A DNA stretch of 63,947 bases from Bacillota bacterium (lineage in GTDB: Bacteria; Bacillota; UBA994; UBA5500). Positions within the stretch are counted from its first letter, which is position 1. The number at the start of each line of letters is the position of its first letter. A program made the translations under genes and the position numbers. Below, one piece after another: positions 17,413 to 25,946 of the stretch. The notes beneath the pieces were generated by a model that was not told where the DNA came from, did no database searches, and was given only the letters and a program-made list of their open reading frames with translations. The stretch covers positions 1-63,947 of the forward strand of contig JAEZJZ010000012.1 in the NCBI GenBank assembly GCA_023436245.1, read 5' to 3'.

Positions 17413-17642
17413 GTCTTGACCTCCTTTAGTTGTTCGCACCGATCAGATGCGACATCCTGTCTGTAGGGTTCTCCTAACATGACTTACCCACTGACAACCT
17501 ATTCGACGTGCGGCAAATGGCTCCTGCCGAGGATGCCATTTGTTCTTTGCATCACTCTGCGATGCTCGATACACTATGCTCGGGAAATACTTGACACTAG
17601 CTTTTCCGGTTTACATAACGTATAATCAGCTAACAGAGAGAA

Positions 17643-17739
17643 AGTGCACGGCTGCAGAAAAGAGAATTGCTGTGCCCTATAAGAGAACCCTGAACTAGTT
17701 TGAGTTCTGGTCGCCTTTCTGCACCCGCAGAAAGGGGTA
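17643..17739 (+). promoter_or_regulatory. Structured leader with SD-sequestering hairpin
   Basis: In the 5' region of the NlpC/P60 gene, CCTTTCTGC (17714-17722) pairs perfectly with GCAGAAAGG (17727-17735). The ribosome binding site AAAGGGG (17731-17737) lies largely within the second arm, 5 bases before the ATG. A second imperfect stem joins GCACGGC and GCTGTGC (about 17646-17674). This suggests control of translation by RNA folding or a ligand. It does not match a riboswitch class I can name. The rest of 17413-17640 shows no gene. Confidence 0.5.
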
Positions 17740-17742
17740 AAC

Positions 17743-18225
17743 ATGAACAAGTTCCTTCTAGTAGGCAAGAGAATCGCAGTCGCATTCGTGCTTGTCGTCG
17801 TTTTCGCCACAGCCGTGCCTGGGCTGCAACAGACCGCAGAGGCAGCCAGCACCAGCACCGGTAACAGACTGTATCAGACCTCCAGGCGTTATCTGGGACG
17901 TCCGTATGTCTTCGGCGCGACCGGCCCACGCTACTTCGACTGTTCAGGCTTTACACGCTATGTCTATCGACTTTACGGCATCTATTTGCCTCGAACAGCG
18001 GCTGCTCAGTCAACCAGAGGCTCATATGTCTCTAAGAGCAACCTGAGGTACGGTGATCTGATCTTCTTCCGGAACACCTACAAGCGGGGAATCTCGCACG
18101 TTGGCCTTTACGCCGGAAACAACCGCATCATCCACGCCTTCCCGAAACGAGGCGTGACGATCGACTCCCTGTCGAACGCCTATCTCCGCGCGAAGTACGC
18201 CTTCTCCAAGCGCGTATTGCGGTAG
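17743..18225 (+). CDS. Secreted NlpC/P60 cell-wall endopeptidase
   Basis: 160 residues with a signal peptide (VAFVLVVVFATAVPGLQQTAEAA) and a single NlpC/P60 domain. The catalytic Cys is in FDCSGFTRYVY, the His in ISHVGLYAGNN, and a third polar residue near IIHAF. Such enzymes cut the D-Glu-to-diamino-acid link in peptidoglycan stem peptides. There is no separate SH3 or LysM wall-binding domain. It is a single gene with its own leader and terminator. Confidence 0.92.
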   Translation: MNKFLLVGKRIAVAFVLVVVFATAVPGLQQTAEAASTSTGNRLYQTSRRYLGRPYVFGATGPRYFDCSGFTRYVYRLYGIYLPRTAAAQSTRGSYVSKSNLRYGDLIFFRNTYKRGISHVGLYAGNNRIIHAFPKRGVTIDSLSNAYLRAKYAFSKRVLR

Positions 18226-18226
18226 C

Positions 18227-18262
18227 AAAAAGGGTCACTGCCAATTGGCGGTGACCCTTTTT
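18227..18262 (+). terminator. Terminator of the NlpC/P60 gene
   Basis: AAAAAGGGTCAC and GTGACCCTTTTT form the stem around CCAATTGG. Confidence 0.9.
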
Positions 18263-18280
18263 GTGCACAGCCGAACAAAA

Positions 18281-18874
18281 TCACTTGCTGCCGCTTGAAC
18301 CGCTGTTGTTGCTTCGTGACTTGATCTCCTGATAGTAGACAGCAGCGCAGGCTAAGAGAGCCGTAAGCAAAGGGGAAACGTCGGGGCTGAACTGCATGAC
18401 CACGTCCTTGCCCAGGATATCGCCCCCCGTTCTTCCCTCCAAGAGCCCACTTCCAGCCACCAACAGATCGCAGTCGAAGCCGAACACGTCGCCGCCGCAG
18501 CGGCCCGAAATTCTGTCGTTGTCGCGACGCAAATCCACGTCTATTCCGCCGATGTCACCACCGATGCGGCCACGCAGGGCTGTCGTGGTCAGCTCTGCGA
18601 CAATGTCTTTCCCGGCAAGCATCCCGCCCATGCGCCCGCGAACGCGCGCGTCACTGACATCAAGCCAAAGGTCCCAGCCGATCAGTCCTCCACCAATGCG
18701 TCCCCTGGCCTGATCGCCTTGGAGATCGCAATCTATCCCGAGCCCAACAAAACCGCCACCGATTCTGCCCGTAATCTGCCCCATGCCCACTCTCCTCTCG
18801 ATAGCAATACACAACACAAGCAATACGCAAGCAATGAGCAGTATTGCGATCTGAATGAAAGAATCCCAGTTCAC
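18281..18874 (-). CDS. Membrane-anchored GRxGG tandem-repeat protein
   Basis: 197 residues: an N-terminal membrane helix (IQIAILLIACVLLVLCIAI), then five to six repeats of about 24-26 residues of the form GRxGGxxxGxDxxxxxxxxxxx. Examples are GRIGGGFVGLGIDCDL, GRIGGGLIGWDLWLDV, GRMGGMLAGKDIVAEL, GRIGGDIGGIDVDLRR, GRCGGDVFGFDCDL and GRTGGDILGKDVVM. A second hydrophobic segment and a Ser/Asn-rich tail follow. The regular Gly and Asp spacing suggests a beta-solenoid. No named family comes to mind. The GTG start has only a weak ribosome binding site, so the exact N-terminus is less certain. Confidence 0.7.
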   Translation of the reverse strand: MNWDSFIQIAILLIACVLLVLCIAIERRVGMGQITGRIGGGFVGLGIDCDLQGDQARGRIGGGLIGWDLWLDVSDARVRGRMGGMLAGKDIVAELTTTALRGRIGGDIGGIDVDLRRDNDRISGRCGGDVFGFDCDLLVAGSGLLEGRTGGDILGKDVVMQFSPDVSPLLTALLACAAVYYQEIKSRSNNSGSSGSK

Positions 18875-19010
18875 GAATCGGCTTGCACACTGCAGTGTTG
18901 CTTATATCAATACGCAACCCGCGGCTATCTTGTTTCATCCTTCTTGACGTTGCAGAGCCACCGATTCTCAGCGATAATCAAAGTGAAGATGATCAGATTG
19001 GGAGTGATGG

Positions 19011-19514
19011 ATGATGTATCGCGCCAAGAGAATTGCGACCACAGACAAGGAGCTGTTTTATCGCGCTGTTAATCATTTGTTGGGAACTCTGATTGATTCT
19101 GAGCCGGACTGGTTGGCCAACTTGGCAAACGCATCCGCGCTGCTCGCACACCAGTTGGAGCAGATCAACTGGGTGGGCTTTTATCTGATGCGCAAGGACG
19201 AGCTGGTACTAGGGCCCTTCCAAGGGAAGCCGGCTTGCACGCACATTGCCCTAGGGAGCGGCGTCTGCGGTACTGCTGCTCAAGATCGAGAGACCCTTGT
19301 AGTCGACGATGTCGATGATTTCCCAGGTCACATCGCTTGCGATTCCGCCTCTGCCTCGGAAATCGTGCTCCCAATAATCGACGCCGCTGGCAAGTTGCTA
19401 GGCGTGCTGGATATCGATAGCCCGATCAAGCAACGCTTTGACCAAGTCGACGCTGCCGGTCTGACGCAGTTCACTGCCAAGCTTGCATCATTGCCTGGTT
19501 GGCCTGCCCAGTAG
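19011..19514 (+). CDS. Free methionine-(R)-sulfoxide reductase (GAF domain)
   Basis: 167 residues forming one GAF domain with the fRMsr signature: INWVGFYL, LVLGPFQGKPAC, GSGVCGTAA and FPGHIACDSASASEIV. The three Cys positions used in catalysis and resolution are all present. It reduces free Met-R-sulfoxide in the cytoplasm, using thioredoxin in known cases. MsrA, which acts on the S form, is encoded at 59.9 kb. ATG follows GGGAG. Confidence 0.9.
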   Translation: MMYRAKRIATTDKELFYRAVNHLLGTLIDSEPDWLANLANASALLAHQLEQINWVGFYLMRKDELVLGPFQGKPACTHIALGSGVCGTAAQDRETLVVDDVDDFPGHIACDSASASEIVLPIIDAAGKLLGVLDIDSPIKQRFDQVDAAGLTQFTAKLASLPGWPAQ

Positions 19515-19520
19515 GCAAAA

Positions 19521-19552
19521 CAAAAGGCCCCTTTAAGCAAAAAGGGCCCGGA
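19521..19552. terminator. Bidirectional hairpin between fRMsr and arsR-type genes
   Basis: GGCCCCTTT and AAAGGGCCC form a stem with one irregular position, and T-rich sequence follows on the minus strand. The stop codon of the ArsR gene lies inside the hairpin. Confidence 0.65.
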
Positions 19553-19832
19553 TGAGACGCTCTGCCTCCTGGCTGACCACGGTGTAGTGGACTTCCACGC
19601 CGTCGCGAGTTCCGGCAATCACCCCGGCGGCCCGCAACTTGGCTAAGTGCTGCGATATTGTGGATTGGGGAATGCGCAAGCACTCTTGCATACTACTGAC
19701 GTTGCATGATCCTTCGTAGAGCAAACCGCGCACGATACACAGTCTCATGGGATGTGCCAAAACCTTCAGCAATTCGGCCATATGATTGACCGCGGCAAAT
19801 TCCTGTACAACCTGCTCCATACCCTTGTTCAT
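19533..19832 (-). CDS. ArsR/SmtB-family transcriptional regulator
   Basis: 99 residues forming a winged-helix DNA-binding protein: LKVLAHPMRLCIVRGLL, then the recognition helix IPQSTISQHLAKLRAAGVI and the wing TRDGVEVHYTV. Two Cys in SCNVSSMQEC, just before the recognition helix, could sense metals or thiols. This CNxxxxQEC arrangement is common in clostridial ArsR proteins of unknown inducer. It has its own promoter region and no adjacent target gene on the same strand. Confidence 0.88.
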   Translation of the reverse strand: MNKGMEQVVQEFAAVNHMAELLKVLAHPMRLCIVRGLLYEGSCNVSSMQECLRIPQSTISQHLAKLRAAGVIAGTRDGVEVHYTVVSQEAERLIRALFA

Positions 19833-20078
19833 TATTTCACCACCTGTGCCCCTATTCTAACATAAGGATATCCGATTTGGAACAAGTATTGCCAACCGTT
19901 AATTGCCTGCTCAACCATCCTCGGCATGGCCTTCGTGACACCGCTCAAAGCCCCCATTCGTTCCCCAAATGCTGGTGAAAAAGAATTGTGGATTGGTGAA
20001 GGTTGGGAAGGAGAACGGCTAGGTAAGGTAGAACCTGTACAATGGTGGGCCAATAATCATCTGTAAGGAGGTATGTTG

Positions 20079-20477
20079 ATGTTCGGGCGTAAAGTATTTG
20101 CTCTCAGTCTGATCCTCATCCTTTGCCTAGGGACAGGCACTGCTCTCGCTCTCGACGAGAATCCGCCTTCGGAACACTTGCTGCAAATGACGGCGCGGGC
20201 CAATGACCTGGTCGTGAGGCTGTCGGAGCAGGCACAGAGGGTGGGCGACCACATCGTCGCAAACTACAACAACGGACACATTTCCTACGAAGTGGCGGAC
20301 AACACGCTGCAAGTGCTCTGCATCACCCTCAGACACACGACAGATGCAGTGCTGGCACCGGTGAAGGCGCAATGTGAACGGGAAAACGTCAGTTGGAGTT
20401 GTGTGTACACTCCGGTCGAAATCGGCTGGCGGACAGTGTTAGTTGACCCGATTATCGTCCCGGGCAACTCCGACTAA
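20079..20477 (+). CDS. Small secreted protein of unknown function
   Basis: 132 residues with a signal peptide (VFALSLILILCLGTGTALA). The mature part has a long amphipathic helix (LLQMTARANDLVVRLSEQAQRV) and two Cys pairs that may form disulfides (one at VLCITL, the others around AQCERENVSWSCVY). The second ATG is used because it is 7 bases from GGAGG. A TACAAT -10 lies at about 20036-20041. No family is recognised. Confidence 0.65.
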   Translation: MFGRKVFALSLILILCLGTGTALALDENPPSEHLLQMTARANDLVVRLSEQAQRVGDHIVANYNNGHISYEVADNTLQVLCITLRHTTDAVLAPVKAQCERENVSWSCVYTPVEIGWRTVLVDPIIVPGNSD

Positions 20478-20516
20478 CAACCGATTCACAGAGAAAAAGA
20501 CACGAGGTGTTGAGCA

Positions 20517-21431
20517 GTGAAGGGTCTGCGGATTGTAACAGACGGAGGGTGCCTGGAGGAAGTTGCCAAGAACAACACGGCAGTCAAACTCCTGGCCAGA
20601 GCAGGCGAGATGGAAGTGATGCTGCAGACCATCAAGGCAGACAAACCATTCACCCTCACGCCTTGGAGCGGATGCGAGTTCTTCTACATACTCGAAGGTA
20701 GCCTCGTCTGCACACTGGAAGGCGAAAAGGTAACGCTCGGTTCTGGCGACTATGTGCAGGCGACCCAACTGATCCAACCAGCGTACTTCAAGACCTCCAG
20801 CGAGTTGACTATCTTGTACGTCGCCTCTCCTCCTGTGTTTAGCTATCTCAGTGACATGATCCGCAAGTGGCAAGATCTTGCCACGGACATTGAGTTAAAG
20901 GATATGTATACTGAGGAACACTGCAAACGCATAGAGAAAATTGCTATCAGAATCGGAGAGCGGCTTCGCCTTTCTGGAGGCCAGATGGAACGCCTTATTA
21001 ACTCTGCATATTTACACGACTTAGGCAAGACGGTAGTGCCTCATGGTATTCTCTCGAAACCCGGCCGGTTGTCAGAAGAGGAATGGGAGCATATTCGCCG
21101 TCACCCTTCTGCTGGACGACAAATGCTGGAGCACACTTTCCTTGAAGAAGTGGGAAGCATCATAGAGCAGCACCATGAGCGCGAGGATGGCAAGGGTTAC
21201 CCACTCGGCTTAACCGGCAAGGAGATCTGCATTGAGGCCAAGATCATTGCAGTGGCCGACGCATTTGATGCAATGACCAGCGATCGACCATACCGAAAGG
21301 CGCTGACCTCCCAACAGGCGGTCGATGAGATCGCTCGCCTGCGCGGGCAGCAGTTCTCGCCCGAGGTGGTGGATGCTTTTCTTCAGATCGCACAAGAGGA
21401 AGATGGCTGGCCTCACCCTCGTACTCGTTAG
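20517..21431 (+). CDS. Cupin plus HD-GYP domain protein
   Basis: 304 residues. Residues 1 to about 105 form a cupin beta-barrel (GCEFFYILEGSLVCTLEG ... LGSGDYVQA). The rest is an HD-GYP phosphodiesterase domain: AYLHDLGK, RRHPSAGRQML, QHHEREDGKGYPLGLTG and AKIIAVADAFDAMTSDRPYR. HD-GYP domains usually hydrolyse cyclic di-GMP, and all the metal ligands and the GYP motif are present here, so it is likely active. The cupin probably senses a small ligand. GTG start after GAGG. Followed by its own terminator. Confidence 0.87.
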   Translation: MKGLRIVTDGGCLEEVAKNNTAVKLLARAGEMEVMLQTIKADKPFTLTPWSGCEFFYILEGSLVCTLEGEKVTLGSGDYVQATQLIQPAYFKTSSELTILYVASPPVFSYLSDMIRKWQDLATDIELKDMYTEEHCKRIEKIAIRIGERLRLSGGQMERLINSAYLHDLGKTVVPHGILSKPGRLSEEEWEHIRRHPSAGRQMLEHTFLEEVGSIIEQHHEREDGKGYPLGLTGKEICIEAKIIAVADAFDAMTSDRPYRKALTSQQAVDEIARLRGQQFSPEVVDAFLQIAQEEDGWPHPRTR

Positions 21432-21446
21432 TAACCAGTCTCAATT

Positions 21447-21470
21447 GGGAGCAATCATGCTCCCTTTTTT
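21447..21470 (+). terminator. Terminator after the HD-GYP gene
   Basis: GGGAGCA pairs with TGCTCCC, followed by TTTTTT. Confidence 0.92.
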
Positions 21471-21541
21471 GTGCATTCATGGCCAAAGTTGCTTGTGGCA
21501 TGCTAAGCGCGTGAACTCAACGGACACAAGGAGGATCTGGC

Positions 21542-23203
21542 ATGGCAGATACAAAGACCAACGAATCCAACTTCTGGGCCACTAGCCCGGGAAAGCAACG
21601 CGGCGTGGTGATGGCTACCGGGGGCATGGTCGCCTCCGCCCACCCTCTGGCCACGGCCACCGGCCTCGACGCACTGCGGCAAGGCGGGAACGCCATGGAT
21701 GCAGCCATCGCCATGGCTGCGGTTACTTGCGTTGTGCTGCCTTCCATGTGTGGGCTGGGTGGCGACACGTTCCTGATCCACTATGATGCCAAGACTGGTG
21801 AAGTTGAGGCAGTGAATGGCAGCGGCATCGCTCCCTATGGAGCCACTCTGGAGGCCTTCGCAGCCAGAGGCTACCAGGAACAAATGCCGCTTGAGGGTCC
21901 GCTGTCGGTGGCAGTGCCGGGATCGCCGCATGCCTATGAAGTGGCTCTGCGGCGCTTCGGAACTTGGGACCTGCGACGGGCCTTCCAGCCAGCCATCGAG
22001 TATGCGGAGCGAGGCTTTCCGGTATCGGAGATATTGGCTGCACAGTTTACGGCCAATCAGGCGAAGCTGGCCCGCTTCCCAGAGACGGCACGCGTCTTTC
22101 TGAAGCCTGACGGCAGCACCTACCGAGCCGGAGAACTGTTCCGCCAGCCGGATTATGCGGCCTCCCTGCGACTGGTGGCCGAGTTTGGAGCAACCGCCTG
22201 CTATCAAGGCGAAATTGCGGAGAAGCTGGTCGCCGAGATGGCCATGACGGGCGGGATGATCGGGCGGCAGGAGTTGGCAGAGCATCAGTCAACCGTTTAC
22301 CGCCCCCATAGCGTCAACTACCGTGGGTATGACATCTGGCAGACATCGCCCCCTTCACAGGGACTGATCATGCTGGAGGAGATGGCTCTGCTGGATGGGT
22401 ATGACTTGGCCGCGCTAGGACCGGAGAGTGCAAACGCCATTCACTTGATGGTTGAAGCCAAGAAACTGGCCTATGCAGACCGTCTGGCCTACGCGGCCGC
22501 CCCGGGACATGCTGCTCTGCCGCTTCAGCGGCTCTTCGCGCCGGATTACGCTGCCCGGCGCCGGCGCGAGATTGACCCGCTTCGCGCAGCGACCGTAGTG
22601 CAGCCAGGGGATCCGGACGGAGACACCACTTCGTTTGTGGTGGTTGATCAGGCCGGCAACGCCGTCTCCTTTATTCACAGCCTGTCGCTGGCCTTCGGCT
22701 CAGGCGTGACCATTCCTGGCACAGGCATTCTGCTAAACAACCGTGCCGGGCGCGGCTTTGTGCTGGACGCCAAGCACCCGAACTGCCTGGCTCCCGGCAA
22801 GAAGACGATGCACACGTTGAACACCTATCTCGTCACCAGGCAAAGCCGCCTGCATCTGGTCGGAAACACCCCGGGTGGAGACGGCCAGCCGCAGTGGAAC
22901 ATGCAGACCCTGGTCAACTGCTTGGATTTCCAGATGTCACCCTACGAAGCGGTCACCGCTCCTAGATGGACAAGTGTGCCGGGAACCGATCCGGCTGGTC
23001 TAGCACAGCCGGTCCGGCTGCGCATGGAGAATCGTTGGCCGAAGCCGGTGCGCGATGCCCTCGCGCGCCTGGGGCATGAAGTTCAGGTGGTTGATGGCTG
23101 GGCTGGCGGAGGCAGTGTGCAACTGATCGTGATTGACCCGAAGAGCCGAGTGAGGTACGGGGCAAGCGACCCCCGTGGCGACGGAAGCTGCCTCGGCTAC
23201 TAA
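21542..23203 (+). CDS. Gamma-glutamyltransferase family protein
   Basis: 553 residues, Ntn-hydrolase class. The autocatalytic Thr lies in GDTTSFVVVDQAGNAVS, dividing the chain into a large subunit of about 360 residues and a small one of about 190. Other marks are SAHPLATATGLDALRQGGNAMDA near the N-terminus and FGSGVTIPGTGILLNNR. No signal peptide is present, so it acts inside the cell, unlike classic GGT. Possible substrates are gamma-glutamyl amides, glutathione-like compounds or oxamate-type amides. Clear GGAGG site before ATG. Confidence 0.9.
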   Translation: MADTKTNESNFWATSPGKQRGVVMATGGMVASAHPLATATGLDALRQGGNAMDAAIAMAAVTCVVLPSMCGLGGDTFLIHYDAKTGEVEAVNGSGIAPYGATLEAFAARGYQEQMPLEGPLSVAVPGSPHAYEVALRRFGTWDLRRAFQPAIEYAERGFPVSEILAAQFTANQAKLARFPETARVFLKPDGSTYRAGELFRQPDYAASLRLVAEFGATACYQGEIAEKLVAEMAMTGGMIGRQELAEHQSTVYRPHSVNYRGYDIWQTSPPSQGLIMLEEMALLDGYDLAALGPESANAIHLMVEAKKLAYADRLAYAAAPGHAALPLQRLFAPDYAARRRREIDPLRAATVVQPGDPDGDTTSFVVVDQAGNAVSFIHSLSLAFGSGVTIPGTGILLNNRAGRGFVLDAKHPNCLAPGKKTMHTLNTYLVTRQSRLHLVGNTPGGDGQPQWNMQTLVNCLDFQMSPYEAVTAPRWTSVPGTDPAGLAQPVRLRMENRWPKPVRDALARLGHEVQVVDGWAGGGSVQLIVIDPKSRVRYGASDPRGDGSCLGY

Positions 23204-23238
23204 GTGAGACTTAGCGCTGACTAATGCAACCACAACAA

Positions 23239-23272
23239 GAGAAGCCCAGCTCTTGCCGGGCTTCTCACTTTT
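23239..23272. terminator. Terminator between GGT and the DUF3006-like gene
   Basis: GAGAAGCCC and GGGCTTCTC form the stem, followed by ACTTTT on the plus strand. Confidence 0.75.
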
Positions 23273-23273
23273 G

Positions 23274-23522
23274 CTATTGGACCTCGTCTACCGGCCTGGA
23301 TAGCTCCATTGCCCGAAATGCTCCGCAGGCCACCAACCACTTGCGCATTTGACTCAACCGCCGGTCTGTCTCCTTCTCGTTGACGAAGATCACTACATCC
23401 ACCACATCAGCTTCCTCAGCCTCACCGGGCAAGCAAGTGCGCGGCAACTGATAAAGCTGCCCCGAGATGCGAAGCGACACTGTCTGCTCTCCCATCTGCT
23501 CTACAAAAGCCTGAAACCTCAT
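23274..23522 (-). CDS. Small DUF3006-like protein
   Basis: 82 residues. The pattern MRFQAFVEQMGEQTVSLRI followed by LYQLPRTCLPGEAEEADVVD resembles DUF3006, a short beta-barrel protein found in many Bacillota next to hydrolase genes. The rest (KETDRRLSQMRKWL) is helical. The ATG is preceded by GGGGGG. Function unknown; the family match is by eye. Confidence 0.55.
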   Translation of the reverse strand: MRFQAFVEQMGEQTVSLRISGQLYQLPRTCLPGEAEEADVVDVVIFVNEKETDRRLSQMRKWLVACGAFRAMELSRPVDEVQ

Positions 23523-23847
23523 TCTAGCCCCCCTGACTGGAACACAGCGCTGGTACATACCTTTGTTATATGTCTATTCCCGGCAAATGCAGAAGATTAC
23601 AGCAACCTCGGCGTAGACAAACGAGGTCATGCGAATACTTCGTAGACAAAAAATCACTGCCTGCTACAGACTGAGTTGGATCAGATGGTATAATTCAAGA
23701 TAGCGCCCCTGCCACAAACGGAACGTAGCACAAAACGCGACACTATTCTGCAGTTGGCAGCAGAATAATGCTAACCACAGCAGATTAGATGCGATTATGC
23801 TCAAACTATCCTGAACACTGCTCGTTGCATAAGGAGGGAACCGTGCA
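23523..23847 (+). promoter_or_regulatory. Upstream region of the first ABC export operon
   Basis: An extended -10, TGGTATAAT, ends at 23694. A leader of about 150 bases follows, with a hairpin ATTCTGC (23745-23751) / GCAGAAT (23760-23766) and a GGAGGG ribosome binding site at 23833. No gene is seen in this stretch. Confidence 0.5.
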
Positions 23848-25272
23848 TTGTTTATCCGACTTGGAATGCTGAGCATCACCCGCCAGCTCAGTCGCAGTGC
23901 CCTGGCCCTAGTCACGCTCGTCATGGCTGCGATCAGCCTCACTGCCAGCCTGACGATCAGCTCAGGCTATCCAGCGCAAGCCTTCCGCAATTATCGCGAT
24001 TATTTGGGAGGCGACATCGTCGCCTATCCAGTGCGGATCATGACCTCAAACAGTGAGGACGGAAAGCTAGAGCTATACCGCTTGCCGAAGAATGAGTTCT
24101 CTACTCTGACCATGTTCTACCCCCATATTGCCAATGAGGGATTTCTCTCCAGAGTTGCGCCTGTTCTCCGCCCAATGCACGAAGCGGACCGAGAGGCTCT
24201 GTTGCGAAACCCAGAAATCGTAAGTCTTTGTCCCCTGTACCGCCTGCCAGTGTCGCAATCACTGAATGGAAGCCGGTCAGAGGCAGCCATACGCGCGCTA
24301 ACCGAGGCGGATCCTCTGGAACAATATCTGGTCAGCCAACTGAGCCCGGAACTGAGATCCGGCGCTATGCCAATCTGGCTGAATGAGCGACCGGCTGAGG
24401 GGGTCTCGCTGCCCAATCTCGGTCAGGAGATCGAGCTGATTGTCCCATCACTCCTGGTCGCCCCTGACGGCTCGGTGCAGATTGATGACACGGTCAGGCA
24501 AAGCCTGGCGGCTCAAGTTGCCGGCTTCTATGCCCTGCCAACCCAAGAGATCAGTTGGTCGGATGGGCAGGGCGGGATGATGTCGGAACAGGGTTACTTC
24601 GACCGACCCGAGATCTGGGTCAGCCAGGCGAACTGGGAACATGTCTGGGCCATGGCTGCGCCCGGGCAGGAGCCGCAAGCCTTCAGCTACGGCCTGACTG
24701 TGCGAAACATGGGCAGTTTGGAGGCCGTGGCCGGAGAACTGCAGGTGAACAACCCGGCCATGACCATCGTCAGCGCCCCCAACCTAGCGAAGCTGGCGCA
24801 GAAATCGCAACTGATCGATCACTTCAAGTTTTTGCCGCGAGAATTCCAGCTGGCCAAGAACAAGCCGCAGTTTGGCCTGCCGCAGGACATGGGCAAAATC
24901 ATCTCCCTGTTCATCTATCTGAACGCCGGATTGCTGATGGCAGCACGCATGTTGACCGGGGCAGCGGCCCGCCGCAAGGAAATTGGAATTCTCAAAGCAA
25001 TTGGAGCGCGTCGGCGGGACATCATGCTGATGGCGCTGACCGAGGCGGTGGTGCTCAGCGTGATCGGTTCGACCATCGGCTTCATCCTTGCCTATAGCGC
25101 AGCACTGCTGCAGCAACTGACGAACCACGTGGCCATCACCAGCATCCTGCTTGACCTGGTGAAGAGCTTTGGTCTAGTCATCGGGGAAACGGTAGCCATC
25201 GGCTTGGTCTTCGGACTGCTGCCGGCCTGGCGTCTCTCAAAACTAACGGTGAATGAGGTGCTAAGATCATGA
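23848..25272 (+). CDS. FtsX/MacB-type ABC transporter permease
   Basis: 474 residues. One membrane helix near the N-terminus (LALVTLVMAAISLTASLTI) is followed by a 300-residue extracytoplasmic domain, then three C-terminal helices with the FtsX core (TGAAARRKEIGILKAIGARRRDI). This layout matches LolC/MacB-like permeases. The TTG start lies 10 bases after GGAGG. Its stop overlaps the start of the ATPase by 4 bases (ATGA). The substrate is unknown; many such systems move lipoproteins, peptides or antibiotics, or control cell-wall hydrolases. Confidence 0.85.
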   Translation: MFIRLGMLSITRQLSRSALALVTLVMAAISLTASLTISSGYPAQAFRNYRDYLGGDIVAYPVRIMTSNSEDGKLELYRLPKNEFSTLTMFYPHIANEGFLSRVAPVLRPMHEADREALLRNPEIVSLCPLYRLPVSQSLNGSRSEAAIRALTEADPLEQYLVSQLSPELRSGAMPIWLNERPAEGVSLPNLGQEIELIVPSLLVAPDGSVQIDDTVRQSLAAQVAGFYALPTQEISWSDGQGGMMSEQGYFDRPEIWVSQANWEHVWAMAAPGQEPQAFSYGLTVRNMGSLEAVAGELQVNNPAMTIVSAPNLAKLAQKSQLIDHFKFLPREFQLAKNKPQFGLPQDMGKIISLFIYLNAGLLMAARMLTGAAARRKEIGILKAIGARRRDIMLMALTEAVVLSVIGSTIGFILAYSAALLQQLTNHVAITSILLDLVKSFGLVIGETVAIGLVFGLLPAWRLSKLTVNEVLRS

Positions 25273-25946
25273 GCCAGACGATTATGCAGACGGCAAATCT
25301 GAACAAGGCCTTTTCTCTTGGCGAGACCATTTATGCGGTGAATAACGTCAACCTGGAGTTCGGCAAAGGAACCATGAACATCATCGTTGGTCCTTCCGGC
25401 AGCGGCAAGAGCACCTTGCTCAGCCTGCTAGGCGGATTGGACCGTCCGATGAGCGGAGATATTCTACTGGATGGGCAATCCTATCGGGCACTGAATGAGG
25501 ACAAACTCTCGCTCCTGCGCCGCCACAAACTCGGCTATGTCTTTCAGTTCTTCAACCTGATCCCGCATCTGAACGCCCTGGAGAACGTGATGCTGCCGAT
25601 GCAGTTTATCGGCATCAATCAGCGCGAGGCCAAGACCAGAGGCGAGGAACTGCTGGAGCGGGTTGGTCTGGGCAAGCGTCGCAGCCATCTGCCGCTGCAG
25701 CTCTCCGGCGGCGAACAGCAACGGGTTGCCATTGCTCGTGCCTTGGCCAATCAGCCGGCAGTGATTCTGGCGGATGAGCCCACCGGCAACCTTGATTCAC
25801 GCACCCGAGACGGCATTGTGCAGCTCTTCCGGGAACTGAACAGACAAGACGGACAGACATTCATCATGGTCACGCACGATCCCAGCCTGGCCACCTTTGC
25901 CGACCAGGTTGTGACCATGCAGGATGGTCAGGTGGTCAATTCATGA
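25269..25946 (+). CDS. LolD/MacB-type ABC transporter ATPase
   Basis: 225 residues: Walker A GPSGSGKST, Q-loop YVFQFFNLI, signature LSGGEQQRV, Walker B ILADEPTG followed by NLDS, and the H-loop VTHD. The insertion LNALENVMLPMQFI is typical of the MacB/LolD branch. It overlaps both neighbours by 4 bases, so the three genes are translationally coupled as permease, ATPase and permease. Confidence 0.93.
   Translation: MSQTIMQTANLNKAFSLGETIYAVNNVNLEFGKGTMNIIVGPSGSGKSTLLSLLGGLDRPMSGDILLDGQSYRALNEDKLSLLRRHKLGYVFQFFNLIPHLNALENVMLPMQFIGINQREAKTRGEELLERVGLGKRRSHLPLQLSGGEQQRVAIARALANQPAVILADEPTGNLDSRTRDGIVQLFRELNRQDGQTFIMVTHDPSLATFADQVVTMQDGQVVNS

Noticed and set aside
15907..17466. 519-codon open frame on the plus strand opposite the aldolase and aminotransferase genes
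   Set aside because: It is the antisense of two well-supported genes, has no ribosome binding site, and its composition (many Cys, His, Arg) is not protein-like.
17630..17742. Cyclic di-AMP (ydaO) riboswitch upstream of the NlpC/P60 gene
   Set aside because: Gene type fits, but the leader is too short and lacks the conserved blocks of that class as far as I can read.
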